A stretch of DNA of 64,000 nucleotides from the NCBI RefSeq assembly GCF_000966285.1, contig NZ_KQ031391.1, positions 5,270,430-5,334,429 of the forward strand, given 5' to 3'. Below the pieces are notes generated by a model. That model made no database searches. It was not told where the DNA came from and saw only the letters and a program-made list of their open reading frames with translations. This stretch comes from Pseudofrankia sp. DC12. Lineage in GTDB: Bacteria > Actinomycetota > Actinomycetes > Frankiales > Frankiaceae. Position numbers and translations under genes: made by a program. This document shows positions 8,854 through 16,198 of this stretch, one piece after another (position 1 is the stretch's first letter; each line of letters begins with the position of its first letter).

Positions 8854-9645
8854 ATGGGCGGCGTGCGGGACTACGCCGGCGAGCTGGGAGCGCGGTTCGG
8901 GCCGTACTTCGCGCTGGACCCGCTCCCGGATGGCGAGGTTCCGCCCGGCTGGGTGGTCCTCGCCGACCTCGCCGATCCCGCGACCGGCGCCTTCGACCGG
9001 CGGGTCCGCTCGGTCCGCGCGGCGCTCGCCGGCGCTCGGTCCGCGCCGCCCGACGCCGTCGAGGAACGGGTGGCCGTGTCGGTCGCCCAGCTCGGCCTGT
9101 GCGCCCGGCTGGTCGCGCCGGCGCTCGCGCTGACCGTGCTCACCGGCCAGCCGCCGTCGTTGGACCCACGCAGGCTCTATTGGCGGGACGTCCTCGGTGG
9201 CCCGTTCCCCCTCGCGCTCGGTGGCCCGCCGGAGATCACCGCGGGCGATGCCGCGGCATCCAAGGGGCCAGAGCGCCTGGCCACGGGGTTCGCGGCCGGG
9301 ACGCTGGCCCCGGTCATCACGCCCATCGTCGAGGCCGTCGCGCGCGGCTACCCGGTGTCGGAGAAGGTGCTGTGGGGCAACGTCGCCTCGGCCGTGGCCG
9401 GCGCGGCGAAGATGATCGGCCTCGCCGAGCCGGCCTTGGCCGAGCCGGCCTGGCGGGTCGTCGACGACCTGTGCGGTGGTGCCGGCGGCCCGTTGGTGAC
9501 CGCGGGCGGACGGGTCGGCCCCGCCCGGTTCCGCCGGCGCAGCTGCTGTCTGATCTACCGGCTGGCCGAGGGCGCCGGCCGGCCGGTGTGTGAGGACTGC
9601 GTGCTGGGCCCGGGACCCTCGGCACCCGGCCGCGCGCCGACGTGA
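8854..9645 (+). CDS. FhuF-like (2Fe-2S)-binding protein
   Basis: A 263-aa protein whose last 40 residues contain the FhuF-type cysteine arrangement: CC in RRRSCCLIYRL, ten residues, then CEDC. In FhuF this set of four cysteines holds a [2Fe-2S] cluster used in reducing ferric siderophores. The upstream part (KGPERLATGFAAG, EKVLWGNVASAVAG) also resembles the ferric reductase-like transporter-associated family found in actinobacteria. ATG 8854 or GTG 8863 may be the start; neither has a strong ribosome-binding site. No siderophore genes are adjacent. Confidence 0.8.
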   Translation: MGGVRDYAGELGARFGPYFALDPLPDGEVPPGWVVLADLADPATGAFDRRVRSVRAALAGARSAPPDAVEERVAVSVAQLGLCARLVAPALALTVLTGQPPSLDPRRLYWRDVLGGPFPLALGGPPEITAGDAAASKGPERLATGFAAGTLAPVITPIVEAVARGYPVSEKVLWGNVASAVAGAAKMIGLAEPALAEPAWRVVDDLCGGAGGPLVTAGGRVGPARFRRRSCCLIYRLAEGAGRPVCEDCVLGPGPSAPGRAPT

Positions 9646-9771
9646 CCGTTCGTCCCGGATAGCGATGACGGCCGGCGACAGGCTGGTGTCAAGGTCACTT
9701 CTGCCGGCGGGTTACAGTGACGGCCCCAGGGGCCACATTCCGGTCGGTGCTGGCGGAAGGGTACGAGCAGC

Positions 9772-10245
9772 GTGGACGCGGTCAGGCGTGGCTATTTGGG
9801 CCTGATGCTGTTCATCATCGCGTTGGTGCTGATGCCGCTGCTGGTCATCGACTACCACCGGCAGACGGAGAAGGACGACGGCGGGGTGAGGAATCGGGCG
9901 CTGGCCGGCGCCACGGCCACGCCCAGCCGCGGCGCGGGAGCGTCGAGCGCGCAGGTCGATCTCCGCCCGGCGATCGAGACGTTCCAGGGCGTCGAGGACG
10001 GCCAGACACTGCGTGGGGACGTCGCGATCACGCTGATCACGACGGGTGGCGTCGGCCCGATCAGCTACACCCTGGTTGGCTTCCCGGGCCAGTGGACGGC
10101 TGAGAGCTCGCCGTATCTCTTCTCGCCGCAGCCGGGTGGCTGGCGCACGTCGCAGGTCCCGAACGGCGACTACACGCTGATGGCGACGCCCATCAACACC
10201 CAGATCACTCCTCGCTCCGTGCACTTCCTGGTTCAGAATCCCTGA
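9772..10245 (+). CDS. Membrane-anchored extracytoplasmic protein of unknown function
   Basis: A 157-aa protein with one N-terminal hydrophobic helix (GLMLFIIALVLMPLLVI, about residues 9-26) preceded by basic residues, then a short Ser/Ala/Arg linker and an outward-facing domain rich in beta-type sequence (ISYTLVGFPGQW, NGDYTLMATPI). This may be a small Ig-like fold, but I recognise no named family. GTG 9772 has GGAAGG upstream. It lies just before oligoribonuclease on the same strand with a short gap. Confidence 0.7.
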   Translation: MDAVRRGYLGLMLFIIALVLMPLLVIDYHRQTEKDDGGVRNRALAGATATPSRGAGASSAQVDLRPAIETFQGVEDGQTLRGDVAITLITTGGVGPISYTLVGFPGQWTAESSPYLFSPQPGGWRTSQVPNGDYTLMATPINTQITPRSVHFLVQNP

Positions 10246-10326
10246 CCGGCCCGGACCGGCCGATCTGGGTGGCCGTCTGGTGGGGGCCGCGTGACGCTGG
10301 CGCGGGGAAACCCTAGGGTCAGACAG

Positions 10327-11025
10327 ATGGACCGCCTGGTTTGGATTGACTGCGAGATGACTGGCCTCGACCCGGCCTCGGACGTGCTGCTGGAGGTCGC
10401 CTGCCTGGTGACCGACGGGGAGCTCAATGTCGTCGGCGACGGGGTCGACCTGGTCATCTCGGCGCCGGACGCGGTTCTCGACACGATGGTGCCGGTGGTC
10501 CAGGACATGCACGCGGCCTCGGGCCTGACCGAGGCCGTCCGCGCCTCCACGCTCACTGTCGCCGAGGCCGAGCGGCAGATCCTCGCCTACGTCCGCACCC
10601 TTGTGCCGGAGAACCGGCGGGCGCCGCTGTGCGGGAACTCGATCGCCACCGACCGCACGTTTCTCGCCCGCTACATGCCCGAGCTCGACGACTACCTGCA
10701 CTACCGGATGATCGACGTCTCGTCGGTCAAGGAGCTGGCCCGGCGCTGGTTCCCGCGCGCCTATTACGCCGCCCCCGCCAAGCGCGGCGGGCACCGTGCC
10801 CTCGCCGACATCCGGGAGAGCATTGAGGAGCTGCGCTACTATCGCCGCACCGTCTTTGTCGGCGCACCCGGCCCCACGACCGACGAGGCGCGTGCGGCGG
10901 CCACCGAGACCCGGGCCGAATCCGACGCGGAACTGGCGGCGGCATCGTCGCTCAACGGCAGCGCCCACGACACGACGCCCTCGATCCCCGGAGCGACCGC
11001 GACAGCGGACCCGACCTCTGACTGA
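10327..11025 (+). CDS. orn: Oligoribonuclease
   Basis: This 232-aa DEDDh exonuclease degrades 2-5 nt RNAs, including pGpG, to mononucleotides in the cytosol. The catalytic residues are visible: [10 protein letters not shown] (first Asp and Glu), [11 protein letters not shown] (Asp) and [11 protein letters not shown] (His and Asp). ATG 10327 begins [10 protein letters not shown] as in relatives; the frame extends upstream without support. The last 45 residues (after YRRTVFV) are an Ala/Thr-rich tail beyond the usual 180-200 aa. The position just before tRNA-His is a common actinobacterial arrangement. Confidence 0.95.
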   Translation: MDRLVWIDCEMTGLDPASDVLLEVACLVTDGELNVVGDGVDLVISAPDAVLDTMVPVVQDMHAASGLTEAVRASTLTVAEAERQILAYVRTLVPENRRAPLCGNSIATDRTFLARYMPELDDYLHYRMIDVSSVKELARRWFPRAYYAAPAKRGGHRALADIRESIEELRYYRRTVFVGAPGPTTDEARAAATETRAESDAELAAASSLNGSAHDTTPSIPGATATADPTSD

Positions 11026-11195
11026 CGCGAAGTCGGCGCGGCGGTGCTCGGCATCGCGGGGATTCCTCGCGGCCGGGCCGTTCGCCTTGGAAGCAGGCCC
11101 TGGGATCCTGCGCCCAGAACTCGGGAGCAATCCGAGGCGCTGCTCCCGGTACGCTCCCAGGGGATCTTGCTAGATGATCGACATGCCCTCTGACC

Positions 11196-11272
11196 TGGGG
11201 TGGGTGACGGGACTTGAACCCGCGGCCACCGGGACCACAACCCGGTGCTCTACCAGCTGAGCTACACCCACC
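11196..11272 (-). tRNA. tRNA-His(GTG)
   Basis: The minus strand folds into a complete cloverleaf: acceptor GTGGGTG paired with CACCCAC, D-arm GCTCAGCTGGTAGAGC, anticodon GTG at 11238-11236 in loop TTGTGGT, and T-arm GCGGGTTCAAGTCCCGT. It has the tRNA-His identity features: an extra G at position -1 (11272) facing discriminator C73, and an encoded CCA at 11198-11196. Confidence 0.96.
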
Positions 11273-11976
11273 ATGCCTCGCCGGAGTGCCGGCAAGAGGG
11301 CCCGGCGAGGGGCGGCGCAAGACCGTCCTGACCGGGCTTCGCCATACTACCGGGCGGAACGGTCGGAGCGGCAACCGGGTTTCGAGCCGGCCCGGCCCGC
11401 GTTCCGGGCGGTGACCGGGCGCCGCGACGGCTGGCCCGGACGGGCCCGCCCGGGGGGGGGCAGACTGGCCGCGAGCTGCGTCAGCGCAGCCGGCGGCGGT
11501 CCGGGGGACGGGACGCGAGGTGCGCGCCACCGCGGTTGTCACGGGGGCGTTGGCGCCCACGTAGCCGGCTGACGCCCAGGATGCGTTCCTGGATGATCCG
11601 CTCTTGCCGTGAGCATCGGCGATCCACGTCCCCGAAGGTAGCGTTCCGTCGAGCATCCGGTGTCCATCGTCACACGGTGTTTACCAAAGTCCCGGCGGGT
11701 CATGAGCGACGCGGACCGGGTCATCACTCGCATTACCCATGCGCGGCGTAGTCCCCTGGTGCTCTGGCGCTACCCGGAGTGAGGCGGTCGCGCCTCGGAG
11801 ATGAGGCCGCCGTGCCGCACCCAGGTCTGACCCGAGGGCTGGCCCGGCTTCGAGCGTGACGTCGGGCCGGGCCGGGCGGTCTCGCTGGAGAACGGGCCTG
11901 GGGGACAAGGAAGCTAGGAGGGGCGACCGTCGTTACAGTGGTCGGTAGTTGCATGTGCAATCAAGGAGGATGTCCC
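11273..11976. other. Intergenic region before the pirin gene, no gene supported
   Basis: About 700 bp without a recognisable gene. It includes a poly-G run near 11451-11460. Short frames on both strands have neither ribosome-binding sites nor coherent protein sequence. The last 30 bp hold the operator-like palindrome and the Shine-Dalgarno box of the pirin gene. Confidence 0.45.
11949..11960 (+). promoter_or_regulatory. Operator-like inverted repeat before pirin gene
   Basis: TTGCATGTGCAA has 5-bp arms (TTGCA/TGCAA) around a 2-bp spacer. It ends two bases before the AAGGAGGA Shine-Dalgarno box and 16 bases before the ATG. The form resembles MarR-type operators, and a repressor bound here would cover the leader. 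The regulator is not identified; the assignment is inferential. Confidence 0.4.
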
Positions 11977-12945
11977 ATGCCCGCCGTCACCGCCGACCCC
12001 GTCTCGCTGCCTCGGCTTGCCGGGCCGGGGCTTGGGGACATCCCGCGCCCGGTCCGGAAGATCGCTACCGCGCCCCTCGGTTACGAGGGCGAGGGCTTCC
12101 CGGTCCGGCGCGCCTTCGCCGGGGTCAGCAAGGCCGACCTGGACCCGTTCGTCCACATGGACCAGATGGGCGAGGTCGAGTACGCCCCCGGCGAGCCCAA
12201 GGGAACACCGTGGCACCCGCACCGGGGCTTCGAGACCGTCACCTACCTGATCGACGGCACCTTCCAGCACCAGGACTCGCACGGCGGCGGCGGCATCATC
12301 ACCGACGGCGCGACCCAGTGGATGACGGCCGGCGCTGGCATCCTGCACATCGAGACGCCGCCGGCGGCACTCGTCGAGAGCGGCGGCCTGTTCCACGGCA
12401 TCCAGCTGTGGGTCAACCTGCCCGCCAAGGACAAGTTCGCCCCGCCGCGCTACCAGAACCTGGAGGGCGGCCAGGCGGGCCTGGTGACGACCGCGGACGG
12501 CGGCGCGCTGCTGCGGATCATCGCGGGCACGATCGGCGGCCACCGCGGACCGGGCTCGACCCACACCCCGATCACGCTGGCGCACGTGACCGTCAGCCCC
12601 GGCGCCCGGGTCGACATCCCGTGGAACCCCGAGTTCAACGCGCTCGCCTACGTGCTCGCGGGTGCCGGGACCGTCGGCCCGGCGGACGCGGCCGTCGAGA
12701 CCGGCCAGCTCGCCGTGCTCGGCGCCGGCGACCGGGTGGTGTTCGCGGCGAGCGCCCACCAGGACTCGCGCACCCCGAACCTGGAGGTCCTGCTGCTGGG
12801 GGGCCAGCCGATCCGCGAGCCGGTCGCCCAGTACGGCCCGTTCGTCATGAACACCCGCCAGGAGCTGGAGCAGGCCATCGAGGACTTCCAGAAGGGCAGG
12901 CTCGGCGTGATCCCGGCCAACGCCCTCATGCCGCACCGCGTCTGA
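11977..12945 (+). CDS. Pirin family protein
   Basis: A 322-aa bicupin of the pirin family; some members dioxygenate quercetin or act as redox-sensing co-regulators. The iron-binding region PWHPHRGFETVTYLIDG with the later HQDSHGG and GILHIE segments is intact in the N-terminal cupin; the C-terminal part has AHVTVSPGARVDIPW and a QDSRTPNLEVLLLGG stretch. ATG 11977 is preceded by AAGGAGGA with good spacing, making the start firm. A palindrome directly upstream may control it. Confidence 0.93.
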   Translation: MPAVTADPVSLPRLAGPGLGDIPRPVRKIATAPLGYEGEGFPVRRAFAGVSKADLDPFVHMDQMGEVEYAPGEPKGTPWHPHRGFETVTYLIDGTFQHQDSHGGGGIITDGATQWMTAGAGILHIETPPAALVESGGLFHGIQLWVNLPAKDKFAPPRYQNLEGGQAGLVTTADGGALLRIIAGTIGGHRGPGSTHTPITLAHVTVSPGARVDIPWNPEFNALAYVLAGAGTVGPADAAVETGQLAVLGAGDRVVFAASAHQDSRTPNLEVLLLGGQPIREPVAQYGPFVMNTRQELEQAIEDFQKGRLGVIPANALMPHRV

Positions 12946-13122
12946 CGGCCGGCCGCGGGCCGGGAGGGGCCACGTGGCCTGGGTGCCCCGTGGCCACCGG
13001 CTGGCCGATCCGTCGCGGTGCGGGTTCCGGAACTAGGCCACTATGGCTGGCTGTGTGGGCTTCGCGGCCTGGCCGCGTGCCGGCACCAGGGACGCGGCGG
13101 CTGGGCAGGCGCGGGGGGCACG

Positions 13123-13875
13123 GTGGGAGACCAGGACGCACAGGCGCACCGGTCGGCTGGGCCCGGCCGGCGTGACGACCGGCTGGCGGGCCTGCGCTGG
13201 CCCGAGCAGACGCTGCTCGGCCGGCTGCCGGCGGACTCGCAGGCGGGCATGCTCGCGCTCGGCGGGTTCCGCGAGTTCACTCCCGGCACACCGATCATGC
13301 GAGAGGGCGACCCGACGACGTTCGTCGCGGTGTTGCTGCGCGGCTGGACGAAGGTGACGGCGCTGACCGAGGACGGCGGCGTCGCGCTGCTCGCCGTCCG
13401 GCATGGCGGCGACGTCGTCGGCGAGTTCGCGGGCCTGGACTCCCAGCCGCGCTCCGCGACGGTGACCGCCGTCGGCAAGGTGCTCGCCAAGGTGATCAAG
13501 GCGGAGGAGTTCGCCGCCTACCTGGCCGGCGACCCGAGCGCGGCGGCGGCGATCAGCCAGAGCATCGTCGCGAAGACCCGGTTCAGCATCCGCCGGCGGG
13601 TCGAGTTCGCCGGCTGCTCGGTGGCCGTCCGGGTGGCCCGGGTGCTCGTCGAGCTGGACCGCGCCTACGGCGTCGACGACGGCGCCGGCCTACGGGCACT
13701 CGGCATGCCGCTGACCCAGGGGGAGCTCGCCGCCCTCGTCGGCGCCAAGGACCCGACGGTGCACAAGGCGCTGCGCGCGCTGCGCCGGGACGGCGTCATC
13801 GAGTGGGGCTACCGGTGCACGACGATCCGCGACCTGCCAGCCCTGCGCACCGCGGCCGGTCTGCCCCCCGGGTAA
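13123..13875 (+). CDS. Crp/Fnr family transcription regulator
   Basis: A cytoplasmic regulator of about 250 aa. Residues about 30-130 form the cyclic-nucleotide-binding-like beta-roll (FREFTPGTPIMREGDP, FVAVLLRGWTKVT, RHGGDVVGEFAGLDSQPRSAT), and the C-terminal 80 residues form a winged helix (MPLTQGELAALVGAKDPTVHKALRALRRDGVIEW). There are no N-terminal Fnr cysteines, so it does not look like an Fe-S oxygen sensor. GTG 13123 is the chosen start; the frame runs back to 13018. The next genes on the same strand are a HipA-like kinase and DUF3037. Confidence 0.9.
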   Translation: MGDQDAQAHRSAGPGRRDDRLAGLRWPEQTLLGRLPADSQAGMLALGGFREFTPGTPIMREGDPTTFVAVLLRGWTKVTALTEDGGVALLAVRHGGDVVGEFAGLDSQPRSATVTAVGKVLAKVIKAEEFAAYLAGDPSAAAAISQSIVAKTRFSIRRRVEFAGCSVAVRVARVLVELDRAYGVDDGAGLRALGMPLTQGELAALVGAKDPTVHKALRALRRDGVIEWGYRCTTIRDLPALRTAAGLPPG

Positions 13876-13998
13876 TCTTCGACGCCGACACGCTGGATCT
13901 CGGTGGGCGACCTGGGCCCGGGGGTCCCCGCCGGACCGCCCGCCCGCGCCGGGCTGGTGCCCACGGTGGAACGGCGTCGGCCCAGGCCTGGCGGATCG

Positions 13999-14904
13999 GT
14001 GGTGGCAGGCGTGCTGCGAGAGGTCCGCGCGATCCGGTACGCCACGCCGCTGCGCGAGGGCGGCAGCCTGCCCGGGATCATGGAGGCGGACGACCTCGGG
14101 ACCTGGGTGGTGAAGTTCCGCGGCGCGGGGCAGGGCGTGCGCTCGCTGGTCGCCGAGGTGATCGTCGGCGAGCTGGGCCGCGCGCTCGGGCTCCCGGTGC
14201 CGGAGCTCGTCGTCATCGACGTCGACCCGGTGCTCGGCCGGGTCGAGCCCGACCAGGAGATCCAGGACCTGCTGCGGGCCAGCGCCGGCGCGAACCTGGG
14301 GATCGACTACCTGCCCGGCTCGATCACCTACGACCCGCTCGCGTTCACGGTCGACCCGCAGCTCGCCGCCCGGGTGGTATGGCTGGACGCGCTGACGCTG
14401 AACGTCGACAGGTCGTGGCGTAACCCGAACCTGCTCGTCTGGGGCGGTCGGCTGTGGCTCATCGACCACGGCGCCGCCCTGTACCCGCACCACGGCTGGT
14501 CGGCCCGGGCAGCCGAGCGGGACCCCGCGCCCGGGCCACCCCCGGCGCCCGACCTGAGAGTCCTGCCTCGCTGGGAGGAGCACGTGCTGCTCCCAGCGCT
14601 GGGTGACGACCCGGCTGGGGCGCTGCGGGCCGCCGACGCCGCGCTCGCCCCGCTGGTCCGCCCCGGCCTGCTGGCCCCGGTGGTGGCCGCGGTCGCGGCT
14701 GGCTGGCTGGACGTCGACGCGGCGCGGTACGTCGACTGGCTCACCGCGCGATGCGCGGGCGACCGGCCCTGGCTGGAGGCGATGACGGCGGCCGACCCGG
14801 CGACCGTGGCCGCGGCGCGGGTGGAGGCGGACGCCGCCCGGTCCGCTCCGCCGGCGTGGCTGCGCCCGGCGCTCTCCCGGGCCCGGGAGGCCGGCCGTGG
14901 CTGA
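13999..14904 (+). CDS. HipA-like kinase family protein
   Basis: A protein of about 300 aa resembling the HipA-like kinase family of actinobacteria. Visible pieces are the glycine-rich start PLREGGSLPGIMEADD, the strand LGTWVVKFRGAGQG with the candidate ATP lysine, VVIDVDP, the catalytic-loop-like WLDALTLNVDRSWRNPNLL and the metal-binding-loop candidate WLIDHGAAL. Members may phosphorylate a protein partner as HipA phosphorylates GltX, but this branch is untested. Start codons GTG 13999, 14002 and 14011 are all possible. It overlaps the DUF3037 gene by 8 bp, so the two are probably made together. Confidence 0.8.
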   Translation: MVAGVLREVRAIRYATPLREGGSLPGIMEADDLGTWVVKFRGAGQGVRSLVAEVIVGELGRALGLPVPELVVIDVDPVLGRVEPDQEIQDLLRASAGANLGIDYLPGSITYDPLAFTVDPQLAARVVWLDALTLNVDRSWRNPNLLVWGGRLWLIDHGAALYPHHGWSARAAERDPAPGPPPAPDLRVLPRWEEHVLLPALGDDPAGALRAADAALAPLVRPGLLAPVVAAVAAGWLDVDAARYVDWLTARCAGDRPWLEAMTAADPATVAAARVEADAARSAPPAWLRPALSRAREAGRG

Positions 14905-15304
14905 GCTGTTCGAGTACGCGCTGGTGCGGGTCGTGCCGCGGGTGGAGCGCGGCGAGTGCATGAACGTCGGCGTGCTGCTGTGGTGCCAGAGCGCCGGCTA
15001 CCTGGAGCTGCGCTGCGTCCTTGACGGCGACCGGCTCACCGCGCTGGATCCGTTTCTCGACCTCGGCGCGGTGCGCACCCACCTGGACGCGCTGCACAGG
15101 GTGTGCGTCGGTGGCCTGGCGGCCGGCGCGGCCGGCGCGATGTCGCCGGGGGAGCGGTTCCGCTGGCTCACCGCGCCGCGCAGCACGGTGGTGCAGACCT
15201 CGCCGGTGCACACCGGCGTCACCGCCGACCCGGCGGCCGAGCTGGACCATCTCGTGGAGATCCTGGTCGACCGGCAGCGGCCACCCGGCGGTACGCCCGG
15301 TTGA
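14897..15304 (+). CDS. DUF3037 domain protein
   Basis: A 135-aa protein that matches DUF3037: start FEYALVRVVPRVERGECMNVGVLL, then LRCVLDGDRLTALDP and an end containing SPVHTGVTADP. GTG 14897 overlaps the stop of the upstream kinase gene. DUF3037 proteins are often found paired with HipA-like kinases, so a substrate or antitoxin role is conceivable; the function is unknown. Confidence 0.85.
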   Translation: MAELFEYALVRVVPRVERGECMNVGVLLWCQSAGYLELRCVLDGDRLTALDPFLDLGAVRTHLDALHRVCVGGLAAGAAGAMSPGERFRWLTAPRSTVVQTSPVHTGVTADPAAELDHLVEILVDRQRPPGGTPG

Positions 15305-15403
15305 GGCGGCACCCGGGTTGGCTTATTCTCGAACATGCGTTCGATGTCGGGCGCGGGTGGCTGCCTGACCGCCCGGACCTTCGGGGGCTCGAAGGACGAT
15401 GAC

Positions 15404-16198
15404 ATGGACCAGGAGGAGCGGGATTCCCTGGCCGCGCTGCGCCGCGCGCTGGCCGCGATCGAGCCTACGGCGCTGCAGCCCGAGGCCGCCGTCGAGCTGA
15501 TCGCCCAGCTGGTCGGCGTCGTGGCGGCCGCTCAGGCGGCGCTGGTGCGGGCGGTCGGCGCGGCGGCCGGCTCGCGTGCGCGGGCGGACGCCGCCGCGGC
15601 GCGGTCCGGCGACGACGCCGCGCCGGCGGCTGGCTGGCTCGCCCGGCGAGCCCGGCTGACCTGGGCCGCCGCGGCCGCGCTGCTCGTGGCGGCTCGGGCG
15701 CTGTCGGGCCTGCCCGTGCTCGCCGCGGCGTTCCGGCGCGGGGACGTGGGCCTCGACCACGTGCTCGCCCTGGCGATCCCGGCGACGTCCACGCCCAGGC
15801 TGGTCGCCCTGGCCGGACCGGCCGAGGCGGAGCTCACCGCGCTCGCCCGCCGGGCCGACCCGGGCGAGGTCCGCCTCGCCGTCGACCACTGGCTGCGCGA
15901 CGTCGACGCTCGGGGGGTGGCAAGTGACGTCGAGGCCGCCCGGCGGGCCCGGTCGCTGTCACTGCTGACGGTTCCGGCGGGTGCGGCCGGCCGCCCGGGC
16001 GGCCGGGTGACGATCCACGGGACGGTTCCCGTCGACGACGCCCGCACCTTGCTGGACGCGTTGCGCCTGGCGGCGCGGGTGACCGCTGGGCCGGGTGACT
16101 CCACGAGCCCGGCCCAGCGGCGCGCCGACGCGCTGCTCGCGATGGCGCGGTGCTACCGCGCCATCGCCGACCTCACCACAGCTGCGCGTAGCGGGTAG
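15404..16198 (+). CDS. DUF222 domain protein lacking an HNH domain
   Basis: A 264-aa protein with the DUF222 fold of actinobacterial 13E12-repeat proteins: RARLTWAAAAALLVAARAL, RRGDVGLDHVLALA, the VRLAVDHWLRDVDARG helix and RVTIHGTVPVDDARTLLDAL, ending RRADALLAMARCYRA. Relatives normally continue another 100-200 residues to a C-terminal HNH nuclease motif. Here a stop comes at 16196, and the last 26 bp overlap the convergent GH26-like gene. It is therefore a naturally short form or a truncated copy. ATG 15404 is the start. Confidence 0.75.
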   Translation: MDQEERDSLAALRRALAAIEPTALQPEAAVELIAQLVGVVAAAQAALVRAVGAAAGSRARADAAAARSGDDAAPAAGWLARRARLTWAAAAALLVAARALSGLPVLAAAFRRGDVGLDHVLALAIPATSTPRLVALAGPAEAELTALARRADPGEVRLAVDHWLRDVDARGVASDVEAARRARSLSLLTVPAGAAGRPGGRVTIHGTVPVDDARTLLDALRLAARVTAGPGDSTSPAQRRADALLAMARCYRAIADLTTAARSG

